From: Alkaliphilus flagellatus
Lineage (GTDB): Bacteria > Bacillota > Clostridia > Peptostreptococcales > Natronincolaceae
Assembly (NCBI RefSeq): GCF_018919215.1
Contig: NZ_JAHLQK010000002.1
Span: 1 to 64,000 of the forward strand
Direction of reading: 5' to 3'
Length of the DNA: 64,000 nt
Shown piece after piece: positions 36,690-44,511 of the stretch; the stretch's first letter is position 1; every line of letters begins with the position of its first letter. The translations under genes were made by a program, and so were the position numbers. The notes beneath the pieces were generated by a model. It ran no database searches and was not told the origin of the DNA. It saw only the letters and a program-made list of their open reading frames with translations.

Positions 36690-37800
36690 TAGAAGCTTCC
36701 GAGATAGACTGACCGTTCGATTATTCAGGCAGTTTACCTTTGTGGTTACCGTATTTACCATAGTGCTAGCGGGAATATTCCTTCTAGGTTACTTTATCGG
36801 ACATAATGTCATTGATTGGCATGGTCCCTTGAATTTTGCTTTTAAATTCGTTAAAACCATTGACAATTTTAAAATTTATATTTTCATCCTGGTATGGGTG
36901 ATTGGGTTTCTGGTGATTACGATGAGCTTGTGGAGGAAAACCATAGGCTATGCCACTCAGATGATCAATTCCATCGAGGGCCTGTATGGCTCTGATACAG
37001 ATCTGGTCAATCTGCCCGATGAACTGAAGGATGTAGAAGACAGACTGAACCAAATCAAGTATAACAGCCTCCGAAATCAACAATTAGCGAGAGAAGCCGA
37101 ACAGCGGAAAAACGATCTGGTAGTCTATCTTGCCCATGACCTGAAAACACCTCTGACCTCTGTCATTGGCTATTTGACCCTGCTTCGTGACGAACAGCAG
37201 ATTTCCGCCGAATTGAGAGAAAAATACTTATCCATATCGGTAGAAAAAGCGGAACGCCTGGAAACACTCATCAATGAATTCTTTGAAATCACCAGATTCA
37301 ATCTCAATGAGATGGTTTTGGAAACCACGAAGGTAAATCTTACACGAATGCTGGAACAGATCACCGATGAGTTTAAACCGATGATGCTTCCCAAGGGTCT
37401 GACCTGCAAGGTAAAAGCAGAGAAGGATATCCTGATCCGCTGTGATGTAAAAAAGCTGGATCGTGTCTTTGACAATCTGATTCGGAATTCTATCAACTAC
37501 AGCTATGAAAACAGTGAGATCCTGATAACTGCAATCCCAAGCGAACAAGTTGTTACCTTGAAGTTCCGCAATCACGGAGATACCATCCCGGAACAAAAGC
37601 TAAACCACATCTTCGGACAATTTTATCGTTTGGATACGGCGAGAACGACACAATCCGGCGGAGCTGGCCTCGGACTTGCCATTGCCAAGGAAATTATAGA
37701 TCTTCATGGAGGTTCGATTACGGCATACAGCGAAAACGACATAATCGAGTTTACCATTGAACTCCCAGTGGAGTTAATAGAAAAAGTAGGAAAATCTTAA
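36661..37800 (+). CDS. VanS-like sensor histidine kinase
   Basis: 379 residues if started at TTG 36661, where the start VIKLNKMNDR resembles VanS of Tn1546; ATG 36682 is an alternative. Two membrane helices (about 25-49 and 75-97) enclose a short outside loop. HAMP-like residues are followed by the phosphoacceptor motif AHDLKTPLTSVIGYL, the N-box NLIRNSINYS and GGAGLGLAIAKEI. The full kinase is intact. It overlaps the regulator gene by 29 bases, as in vanRS. The short sensor loop suggests a cell-wall signal, though that is inference. Confidence 0.87.
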   Translation: MVIKLNKMNDRSFRDRLTVRLFRQFTFVVTVFTIVLAGIFLLGYFIGHNVIDWHGPLNFAFKFVKTIDNFKIYIFILVWVIGFLVITMSLWRKTIGYATQMINSIEGLYGSDTDLVNLPDELKDVEDRLNQIKYNSLRNQQLAREAEQRKNDLVVYLAHDLKTPLTSVIGYLTLLRDEQQISAELREKYLSISVEKAERLETLINEFFEITRFNLNEMVLETTKVNLTRMLEQITDEFKPMMLPKGLTCKVKAEKDILIRCDVKKLDRVFDNLIRNSINYSYENSEILITAIPSEQVVTLKFRNHGDTIPEQKLNHIFGQFYRLDTARTTQSGGAGLGLAIAKEIIDLHGGSITAYSENDIIEFTIELPVELIEKVGKS

Positions 37801-37845
37801 GATATTCATCTGTAAATATGAGGTTTTCCTTAAGGATAATCAAAT

Positions 37846-37905
37846 AAAAAGCACTGGTTGATTCAGTATAATAATAGATACTGAGACAATCAGTGCTTTT
37901 ATTTT
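37846..37905 (+). terminator. terminator after the VanRS-like pair
   Basis: AAAAGCACTG pairs with CAGTGCTTTT, with an inner TCAGTAT/ATACTGA stem, followed by ATTTTG. The GH26 gene is therefore probably transcribed separately. Confidence 0.85.
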
Positions 37906-37961
37906 GTCGATTTAAGCACATCACATTCATCGTGAAAGTAAAATAAGGGGAGGAATCCAAA

Positions 37962-39548
37962 ATGAATGACATAGGAAAATACCACGCTAAAACCAAAATA
38001 TCCAGAACCATAAAAGTTTTATCTTATGGGCTGATCGTAGGATTATTATTGATCATAGCATACGCTGCAGATTTTGGACCAGATAATAATCAAAATGCCT
38101 TTTCTCGTTTAGAGAACATGGGAGCTTATGATAAATTTACCAACTATGTTGATGGGTACAGCTTGAACGTAGATCAGAATATGAAGGTGGATATGAGCTA
38201 TTCCGGTGTCGGTGCGGTTTTAGAAAATCAAAACAAAAGAATAGAAATTTATAAGCAGGAGCTGCCTAAAGATGTAAGCCAGACGGCTTATATCAATTAC
38301 TCCAACAAGTTTTTATCTAATACGGCTAATCATGTAAAAGAATATGAAAGCAAATCGATAAAAAACGGGAAAAACGTTCATATCCTTCAATGGTCTAGAC
38401 AAAAGCTTAGTCGGGTTGAAAATGATATGAATTACTATGTTTCTATAGAGATACTTTCCGGGACAAGAGTGGTATACACCATTTTGGTGAAATCCACAGT
38501 TCCTCTTGATACGACGGGTGGTTACCAGTATCTCATCGATCATTTCACCACTTTTACTCCAACCAAGGCTCCTTACATGAGAGTGGCAAAGTCTGTTCCC
38601 GTGGAGGAAAGGGGCTGGAATCAGGAGACAAAGGATGCACTTCAAACATATTTTGGTAAGGATAGTGTTCTGACCTGGGGGATTTTCGAACCTAGCGCGC
38701 CGGATGACTTTACCCAGCTGAAGCATCTGGAAACCTCCATGGAATATGAGTTTCCATTCCTGCTGAATTACACTAGCTTTGAAAACAAATATCAGCACCC
38801 GAACCTGAAGTCCCGTCTTGAGAACGCGTATAAGAATCATAAAATTCTGGAGCTGACGCTGCAGACCTCATGGAAGCAAGAAGGGGAAGGGAATATGGTC
38901 TATGATGTTTTGAACGGGGAATATGATGAATTTTTGAAGGATTATGCCAAGACTGTAAGTGAATTTGACCATCCGGTTCTGTTTCGGCTGGGCAATGAAA
39001 TGAATGGTGACTGGTGTCCTTATTCGAGCTACCATACTTCCAAGGACACGATGATTTTCAAGGAATTCTACCGTTATGTCTATCAAATATTTGAAGAGGC
39101 AAAGGCTGATAATGTGATCTGGGTCTGGAATCCAAACGGAAAATCTTTCCCGGACTTCAACTGGAATGATGCTTCCATGTATTATCCGGGAGACGAATAT
39201 GTCGATATCGTCGGTTTAACTGCCTATAATACAGGAACCTATTATCCAGGAGAGAACTGGACGGAATTCGATGTTCTGTATGATCCTCTCTATGCTGAGT
39301 ATGATAAGCTTTATGAAATGCCGATGATGATTACGGAATTTGCTTCCAGCAGTGTCGGCGGAGATAAGAATCAATGGATCAGAAACATGTTTTCCCATAT
39401 TAAGAAATATGAAAACATTAAAATTGCAATCTGGTGGGACGGCCGTGACTTGGATGCTGACGGAAACGTAGCAAGACCGTATTTTATCGATGAGACACCG
39501 GATATTATCCAGACATTCAAGGAACGGCTGAAGACATTCAAGAAATAG
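37962..39548 (+). CDS. membrane-anchored GH26-type glycoside hydrolase
   Basis: 528 residues with AGGGGAGG before the ATG. A membrane helix (about 22-42) is followed by an unassigned outside region to about 215 and then a GH26 TIM barrel. The acid/base Glu is in LFRLGNEMNGDWCP (near 345) and the nucleophile Glu in MMITEFASS (near 460), so it looks active. GH26 enzymes cut beta-mannans and related glycans. With no secretion or uptake partners, a role on the cell's own polysaccharide is more likely than feeding (inference). Like the VanRS-like pair it is GC-richer than its surroundings and lies inside the repeat-flanked island. Confidence 0.85.
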   Translation: MNDIGKYHAKTKISRTIKVLSYGLIVGLLLIIAYAADFGPDNNQNAFSRLENMGAYDKFTNYVDGYSLNVDQNMKVDMSYSGVGAVLENQNKRIEIYKQELPKDVSQTAYINYSNKFLSNTANHVKEYESKSIKNGKNVHILQWSRQKLSRVENDMNYYVSIEILSGTRVVYTILVKSTVPLDTTGGYQYLIDHFTTFTPTKAPYMRVAKSVPVEERGWNQETKDALQTYFGKDSVLTWGIFEPSAPDDFTQLKHLETSMEYEFPFLLNYTSFENKYQHPNLKSRLENAYKNHKILELTLQTSWKQEGEGNMVYDVLNGEYDEFLKDYAKTVSEFDHPVLFRLGNEMNGDWCPYSSYHTSKDTMIFKEFYRYVYQIFEEAKADNVIWVWNPNGKSFPDFNWNDASMYYPGDEYVDIVGLTAYNTGTYYPGENWTEFDVLYDPLYAEYDKLYEMPMMITEFASSSVGGDKNQWIRNMFSHIKKYENIKIAIWWDGRDLDADGNVARPYFIDETPDIIQTFKERLKTFKK

Positions 39549-39627
39549 CTGAATCGGAAGCCGTTGGATTAGGATCTGCTTACGGTTGATATTACTCATA
39601 TACCGGAAACAAATCAGGGGGATATTG

Positions 39628-39753
39628 CATTAGAGTTTAGTATTGGATATACAAAGTTGAAAACAAATATAAAAGGTAGAACTGATATGTTAAATAAAAA
39701 GGCTTCTATCTAAATTGTAATAAATGACATATAATTGAAAGTCATTAACGATT
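39628..39753 (+). repeat. 126-bp direct repeat, right copy
   Basis: A duplicate of 34996-35121 carrying the last 28 codons of the acyltransferase gene with its stop, then the spacer. About 80 bases of GC-richer DNA (39549-39627) without a recognisable gene separate it from the GH26 gene. Confidence 0.9.
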
Positions 39754-39763
39754 ACTGTATAAT
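39735..39763 (+). promoter_or_regulatory. promoter of the SGNH-MBOAT pair spanning the repeat edge
   Basis: TTGAAA (39735-39740), 17 bases, TATAAT (39758-39763). The -35 lies inside the repeat and the -10 just outside it, so this is the original junction and drives the two downstream genes. Confidence 0.65.
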
Positions 39764-39782
39764 TAGGTTAGTTTAATTAATT

Positions 39783-40901
39783 ATGGAGGTGTTTAATATT
39801 TTATCTCAAAAGCTTAAAAGTAGCTCTTCAAATAAAGTAATTTTTTATTGTATTATTTATTTAATAGCATTACAATTTATAATTAATGCCTTTGTTCCAA
39901 GTAAAGTAGTATATAACCATAGACTAGATTATGACTTGGTTAAAGATAGGCCGACAAATATAGAAGCAGTTCTAAAGGAAATAAAAACAACAATAGCTAA
40001 TGAAGAATTGGATGATTATGTTGTTATCTTAGGGGACTCTGTATCCTATAGTAGTCCAGGGCCTTCTAATACTTCCATAGGGTACTATTTAAATCAAATA
40101 GCCCAAGATAAAGGGAAAAAATTTAGAATCTTTAATTTAGCAATGCCATCTATGCAGGCGGGCGATATCTATACTTTATTATTAAAAATGGATCAGTATG
40201 GAATATCGAGAGATAATGTAATAATTAATGTACTTTATGCAGGGTTTGTAGAGAAACTGGATACACCTCCTGTATTTTGGCTGGATAAGCAACTAAAGCA
40301 TATGGATCCCATTACTTACAAAGAGATCAATACTTTAGGTGCTAAAGAGGAGAAAAAACAATCACAAATTGTAGCTTTGGCTCAAAATATTAAAGACAAG
40401 CTTTATGAAAACATACCTCTTTTTCAATATAAGGATTATTTACAGGTTTATATAAAGGAACAATTAGGGAAGCTTAGAGGTCATGTTGTATATGCTAGTG
40501 AGCCAGTACAGCCATGGTATGAAAAACCTTTTTTAAAGGATCTATTGGGAGAATATGAATATCAAGTTGGGTTTAATTCTACTCCGTTTATAATGGATAA
40601 TACAAACACACAAATACACCTTCTTGATAAAATTATTAATCTTCAAGAAGGAAAGAACACACTCATATATTTAGCTCCTATTAACGAGGAACTGGTAGGA
40701 GAATATTTAGATAAAGAAAATTATTTTAAAAATGTCAAGATGATCGATGAATACTTCGAAGAAAAGCCAGTTAAGTATATTAATTATTATGGTAAGATAT
40801 CTTTTGATTTCTTTTCCGACCAGGTTCACTATACCTCTGATGGATATAAGTATTTAGCGGATTTATTATGGGATCAAATAACAGTGTGGAATCTTAAGTA
40901 G
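39783..40901 (+). CDS. SGNH-fold surface polymer acetylation protein
   Basis: 372 residues if started at ATG 39783. A membrane anchor (about 20-38) is followed by an outside SGNH-hydrolase domain: the nucleophile Ser in VILGDSVSYSS (about 80), the block FNLAMPSMQAGD, and the catalytic pair in DQVHYTSDGY near the end. Such proteins work with MBOAT acyltransferases (as AlgX/AlgJ or DltD do) to acetylate surface polymers. The start is uncertain: GGAGGTG lies inside the first codons (39785-39791), so true initiation may be downstream, possibly at ATT 39798. The MBOAT gene follows by 31 bases. Confidence 0.85.
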   Translation: MEVFNILSQKLKSSSSNKVIFYCIIYLIALQFIINAFVPSKVVYNHRLDYDLVKDRPTNIEAVLKEIKTTIANEELDDYVVILGDSVSYSSPGPSNTSIGYYLNQIAQDKGKKFRIFNLAMPSMQAGDIYTLLLKMDQYGISRDNVIINVLYAGFVEKLDTPPVFWLDKQLKHMDPITYKEINTLGAKEEKKQSQIVALAQNIKDKLYENIPLFQYKDYLQVYIKEQLGKLRGHVVYASEPVQPWYEKPFLKDLLGEYEYQVGFNSTPFIMDNTNTQIHLLDKIINLQEGKNTLIYLAPINEELVGEYLDKENYFKNVKMIDEYFEEKPVKYINYYGKISFDFFSDQVHYTSDGYKYLADLLWDQITVWNLK

Positions 40902-40932
40902 ATAAGAAACTATTAGATGGAGGGAGAAGCCT

Positions 40933-42354
40933 ATGCTTTTTCACAGCTTTGAATTTATTTTTCTATTAATTATAGCTTTTATTTTATTCTATCTTTTTCC
41001 AAAGAAAAGATTATGGATGTTAGCAATAGCTAACTTAGTATTTTATGGTGTATCGGGATTTGGGTATCTTTTAATATTTTTAATTGCATCTTTAATAACC
41101 TATTATTGCTCTCGTAAGTTATCGTCTTCAAATGGAAGGATATACTATCTAATTGCAATTATTGTTAACTTGAGTAACCTAGCGTTTTTTAAATATACAG
41201 GATTTATTTTAAAAAATATTGAGATGGCTCTTAATATTCATTTTCCATGGCAGGACGCTTTATTAGCAAAAATTATACTGCCTGTTGGTATTTCTTTTTA
41301 TACATTCCAGCTTATAGCATATATAGTAGATGTTTGGAGAAAGGATATAGAACCTTGTAAATCTTTTGTTGAGTTTTGGGTATTTATTGCATTTTTTGCC
41401 CAATTAATTGCAGGTCCGATTATGCGTGGAGAAGAATTTTTACCACAGGTTGAAAGGTTGAAAGAAATTAAATATGATGAAAAAAATATTAGATATGGAC
41501 TATATTATATTGCAATGGGTATGACTAAAAAGCTAGTATTTGCAGATATACTAGCCCCTAAGGTTCAATATTATTTTGGTCAAGCTAGCCAGTTAGGAAC
41601 ATTAGATTCTTGGTTTGCAGCATACCTGTTTGCCTTTCAAATTTACTTTGATTTTTCTTCCTACAGCGAAATTGCCGTAGGTATTGGCCATTTATTTGGA
41701 TTAAAAATGGCGATTAACTTCAAGACACCTTATCTAAGTGGAAATGCATCGGAATTTTGGAAGAGATGGCATATTACATTGTCATCTTGGATAAAAGATT
41801 ATATTTATATTCCATTAGGAGGCTCTAGAAGAGGATTTCCTATGCAATGTGTATTTTTATTAACTGCTATGACTCTTTCTGGTCTATGGCATGGAGCAGC
41901 TTGGGGTTTTATTGTTTGGGGTATTTATCATGGACTTCTTAGTGTAGCCCATAAAGTATATACTCGTATGTTAAAAGGCAGAAATCTAACATTTATTAAA
42001 AGTAAGGCTTATAGATGGATTACTGTATTTGTATTCTTTCAATTAACTACTATTGGTTGGGTATTCTTTAGGGCACAGAGCCTACAAGATGCTATTCGTA
42101 TGGTATGGAAGATGATATCTTTCTCAGATATTAGATTCAGTAGTATATATATTTTTTACTTTGGATTTATTGCATTTTTATGGTTTCTACATTTTGTGGA
42201 ATTTGCTATACGAAACAATGCATATAAACTTATTAATACATGGAGGGTTTATTGCCCAGACTATATTAGGGCAGCGGCTTATGTAATGATATTTATAACC
42301 TTAGTAATGTTTACTCAAAGAGAACAAAGTTCATTCATTTATTTTCAGTTTTAG
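40933..42354 (+). CDS. MBOAT O-acyltransferase (AlgI/DltB-like)
   Basis: 473 residues with GGAGGGAG before the ATG and about eleven membrane helices. Family signatures are PVGISFYTFQLIAYIVDVWR, FFAQLIAGPIMR, FWKRWHITLSSWIKDYIYIP and the catalytic His in LSGLWHGAAWGF. MBOAT enzymes bring acyl groups across the membrane for transfer to alginate, teichoic acid or peptidoglycan. The SGNH partner lies directly upstream. No dltA/dltC genes are present, so an acetyl rather than D-alanyl donor is likely. The polymer is unknown. Confidence 0.92.
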   Translation: MLFHSFEFIFLLIIAFILFYLFPKKRLWMLAIANLVFYGVSGFGYLLIFLIASLITYYCSRKLSSSNGRIYYLIAIIVNLSNLAFFKYTGFILKNIEMALNIHFPWQDALLAKIILPVGISFYTFQLIAYIVDVWRKDIEPCKSFVEFWVFIAFFAQLIAGPIMRGEEFLPQVERLKEIKYDEKNIRYGLYYIAMGMTKKLVFADILAPKVQYYFGQASQLGTLDSWFAAYLFAFQIYFDFSSYSEIAVGIGHLFGLKMAINFKTPYLSGNASEFWKRWHITLSSWIKDYIYIPLGGSRRGFPMQCVFLLTAMTLSGLWHGAAWGFIVWGIYHGLLSVAHKVYTRMLKGRNLTFIKSKAYRWITVFVFFQLTTIGWVFFRAQSLQDAIRMVWKMISFSDIRFSSIYIFYFGFIAFLWFLHFVEFAIRNNAYKLINTWRVYCPDYIRAAAYVMIFITLVMFTQREQSSFIYFQF

Positions 42355-42356
42355 AT

Positions 42357-42395
42357 AAAGCAAAACACCTGTACAGGACAGGTGTTTTTGCTTTA
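42357..42395 (+). terminator. terminator of the SGNH-MBOAT unit
   Basis: AAAGCAAAACACCTG pairs with CAGGTGTTTTTGCTTT (one extra T), followed by AT-rich DNA. It starts at the MBOAT stop codon. Confidence 0.85.
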
Positions 42396-42598
42396 TAACG
42401 CACAGGAATGTATGAGTATTCTTAATATATTTTTATAAAATGATATTTCAGCAAGCTTCTTAATCTAAAGAGCTCCGACAGAAGTCTATGTTATATCTAA
42501 TAGATGGTATTTAAAACAGTGTATGTAAATATATTAGAGTTATATAATAAAAAGTTATTATAGGTATAATATATTTTGCATTAGAGGGGTTATAGCTT

Positions 42599-43252
42599 AT
42601 GTCGACTAAAAAAAAATTATTAACTGCTTTAAGTATATTAATAGTAATTTTCATAATATATAAATTAGAAAAACAAAGCATACACAGGCCTGGTTTTAAT
42701 GTAGAATATATACAGCATATTGTCGAATCCTTCGGCATACTAGGAATATTAGTATATATTTTAATAAATTCTATTAGACCGTTTTTATTTATCCCAACTA
42801 CCATTATGTTCATTAGCGGTGGTGTTATTTTTGGAACTATTAGAGGAAGTATATATACATTAGCAGGACTAATGGCTGCTTCATCCCTATCGTTTTTTTT
42901 GGCAAGAAGGTTTCAAAAACCATTTAAAAAGATATTCGGAAATAAGTATTTAAGTAAAATAAATAGTTTAAGTAGTGATCAGGTAATAAGAGGATTATTT
43001 GTAATGAGGGTATCACCAGCTTTTCCTTTTGATCCTGTTAGTTATGGTTCAGGGATATCTCATATGTCTTACAAGCAGTTTTGTATTGGCACCCTATTAG
43101 GTGCATTCCCTAAGGTGATACTTTATACATTTTTAGGTGATCAAATAGATAATATATTTTCCTTGCAAACATTGATAGTTTTCGTCATATTATTAATTTT
43201 AGCCCTGTGTCCATACTTTTTTCGAAAAAAATCTCAAGCTTTCAACAAATAA
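42599..43252 (+). CDS. TVP38/TMEM64 (VTT/DedA-type) membrane protein
   Basis: 217 residues, with about six membrane segments. The VTT signature is visible: a re-entrant stretch FLFIPTTIMFISGGVIFGTI, then GLMAASSLSFFLAR and the conserved RVSPAFPFDPVSYGSG. Relatives take part in lipid flipping or membrane homeostasis; the bacterial substrate is not certain. The ATG follows GAGGGG. It stands as its own unit after the MBOAT terminator. Confidence 0.87.
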   Translation: MSTKKKLLTALSILIVIFIIYKLEKQSIHRPGFNVEYIQHIVESFGILGILVYILINSIRPFLFIPTTIMFISGGVIFGTIRGSIYTLAGLMAASSLSFFLARRFQKPFKKIFGNKYLSKINSLSSDQVIRGLFVMRVSPAFPFDPVSYGSGISHMSYKQFCIGTLLGAFPKVILYTFLGDQIDNIFSLQTLIVFVILLILALCPYFFRKKSQAFNK

Positions 43253-43335
43253 TACATATTTCCCAGGAAATGTTGCAGGATTTTACAAGCTTATGTAGAA
43301 TTATCCCTTAAGATAGTATTTAAGGGGTGACATTA

Positions 43336-43533
43336 ATGTTTCAAATGCTTATAGGTATCGCTTTTTTAGGACTAATTACTATACCAGTATTCATATTAAT
43401 TTTAGCTTTACGTCAAAACTTACTTGAATGTTTAAAACCTAAACCTAAAGCAAAGCAAAAACATGTTACAACCAGATCTTATTATAAAGATTCGGATGAG
43501 TTATTGCCAGTAAAATTAAGAGTTATAAAATAG
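43336..43533 (+). CDS. small single-helix membrane protein
   Basis: 65 residues from ATG 43336, eight bases after AAGGGG; a GTG at 43327 overlaps that site and is less likely. One membrane helix (about 3-25) is followed by a basic tail rich in Lys and Pro (LKPKPKAKQKH). I do not recognise it. The terminator starts at its stop codon, so it is a compact unit. Confidence 0.55.
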   Translation: MFQMLIGIAFLGLITIPVFILILALRQNLLECLKPKPKAKQKHVTTRSYYKDSDELLPVKLRVIK

Positions 43534-43567
43534 TCTATTTCCACATGAATGGGGATAGATTTTTTTA
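43534..43567 (+). terminator. intrinsic terminator
   Basis: TCTATTTCC pairs with GGGGATAGA, followed by seven T. It starts directly after the small membrane-protein stop codon. Confidence 0.75.
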
Positions 43568-43773
43568 TTGATTAAGTCAAATTTGTTTCGAACAATGTAC
43601 AGGAATAGTGAATAACATAGTAAATATAGGGCAAAATAAAAGGTAAAACAAGTTATTATAATAACTATGGCAGAAAGTTGTACAAAGTTTCAAGAGAATA
43701 TACTTATTTAACATCTGAGGCTTATGCCTGAGAACGTAAAGTCAAAATTTTTTTATAAGGTTGGTGGATATAT

Positions 43774-43986
43774 ATGGATGAGAGATTACAGTGTCATCTT
43801 TGCAATAAAGAAGATAACGAAGGAATTATTATACTTAATAAATACATATGTAGAGAGTGTGAACTGGAAATAATATCTCCATCAGTTGATGAACTTAAAT
43901 ATGAAGTAATTAAAAGAAGCATTAAGGATATTTGGAAAGGTGTTTTTATTAATATAAATGTAAATAGTAATGGGATTTCCTTTTAG
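43774..43986 (+). CDS. gin: sigma-G inhibitor Gin (CsfB)
   Basis: 70 residues. Two zinc-binding CxxC pairs, C7/C10 (CHLC) and C26/C29 (CREC), followed by the SVDELKYEVIKRSIKDIWKG stretch, match Gin/CsfB, the anti-sigma factor that keeps sigma-G and sigma-E activities apart during sporulation. In Bacillus csfB lies just before the yaaO-tmk-yaaQ-holB-yaaT group, and the same order holds here, which strengthens the call. The last residues and stop codon are part of a 20-bp inverted repeat. Confidence 0.85.
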   Translation: MDERLQCHLCNKEDNEGIIILNKYICRECELEIISPSVDELKYEVIKRSIKDIWKGVFININVNSNGISF

Positions 43987-44005
43987 GAAATCCCATTACT
44001 ATTTA
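43961..44005. repeat. 20-bp perfect hairpin overlapping the end of gin
   Basis: Arms TAAATAGTAATGGGATTTCC and its exact complement flank TTTTA; the left arm encodes the last residues and the loop begins the stop codon TAG. It may end both gin and the convergent gene at 44097-44264, although no T run follows. Confidence 0.75.
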
Positions 44006-44096
44006 AGTGAAAATTACAATATCAGACGATATTTTAACACTTAAAAAAATTATCATAAATTCTAAACTCAATAGGAACACATAATTTTACTTAAAC

Positions 44097-44264
44097 CTAG
44101 TAACTTCCAATTTTGTTTTTCATATTTTCAAAGGATATTTTTCCTCTTTCACTTTTAACTTGTTCTATAGGGACGGAAAGCATTTGGGAGATTTCTATAT
44201 CTGACTTTTTACTACCATAAGCCATTAAAAATTCCTTTAAGTTGGTAATTTTATTTTCTCTCAT
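44097..44264 (-). CDS. 55-residue helix-turn-helix-like protein
   Basis: Minus-strand ATG with AAGGATGGTG upstream. The product reads MRENKITNLKEFLMAYG, then KKSDIEISQMLSVPIEQVKS and ERGKISFENM. The middle resembles a helix-turn-helix that skips to a second helix at VPIEQVKSER. It is too short for the usual length filters, but composition and ribosome site favour a real gene. I do not recognise a named family. It is convergent with gin. Confidence 0.55.
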   Translation of the reverse strand: MRENKITNLKEFLMAYGSKKSDIEISQMLSVPIEQVKSERGKISFENMKNKIGSY

Positions 44265-44511
44265 TAGCAGTCACCATCCTTTTCTAAGAACATTTTACAT
44301 AGAAAATGAAAAAATCCTACACTACTATCAATATTTTGATTTCTAAGACTTTACATTGACTTATATATTACACAGACATAGTCTGTAGTAATATTATTTC
44401 TAAAAGATAAAGGTTTTATACATTGAAAGGGGAAAATTTTTTTCTCTCGAATAATATATATAAAGTCGTATTATGATATTACATAACTAAAGTAAAAAAA
44501 GGAGGTAAAAA

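Noticed and set aside
38313-38840. 175-codon antisense ORF opposite the GH26 gene
   Set aside because: It overlaps a well-supported glycosidase domain in full; the product has no motif and it has no ribosome site.
43713-43740. TPP-like CTGAG hairpin before gin
   Set aside because: Only the CTGAGR string resembles the TPP aptamer; the second conserved half is absent and gin is not a thiamine gene.
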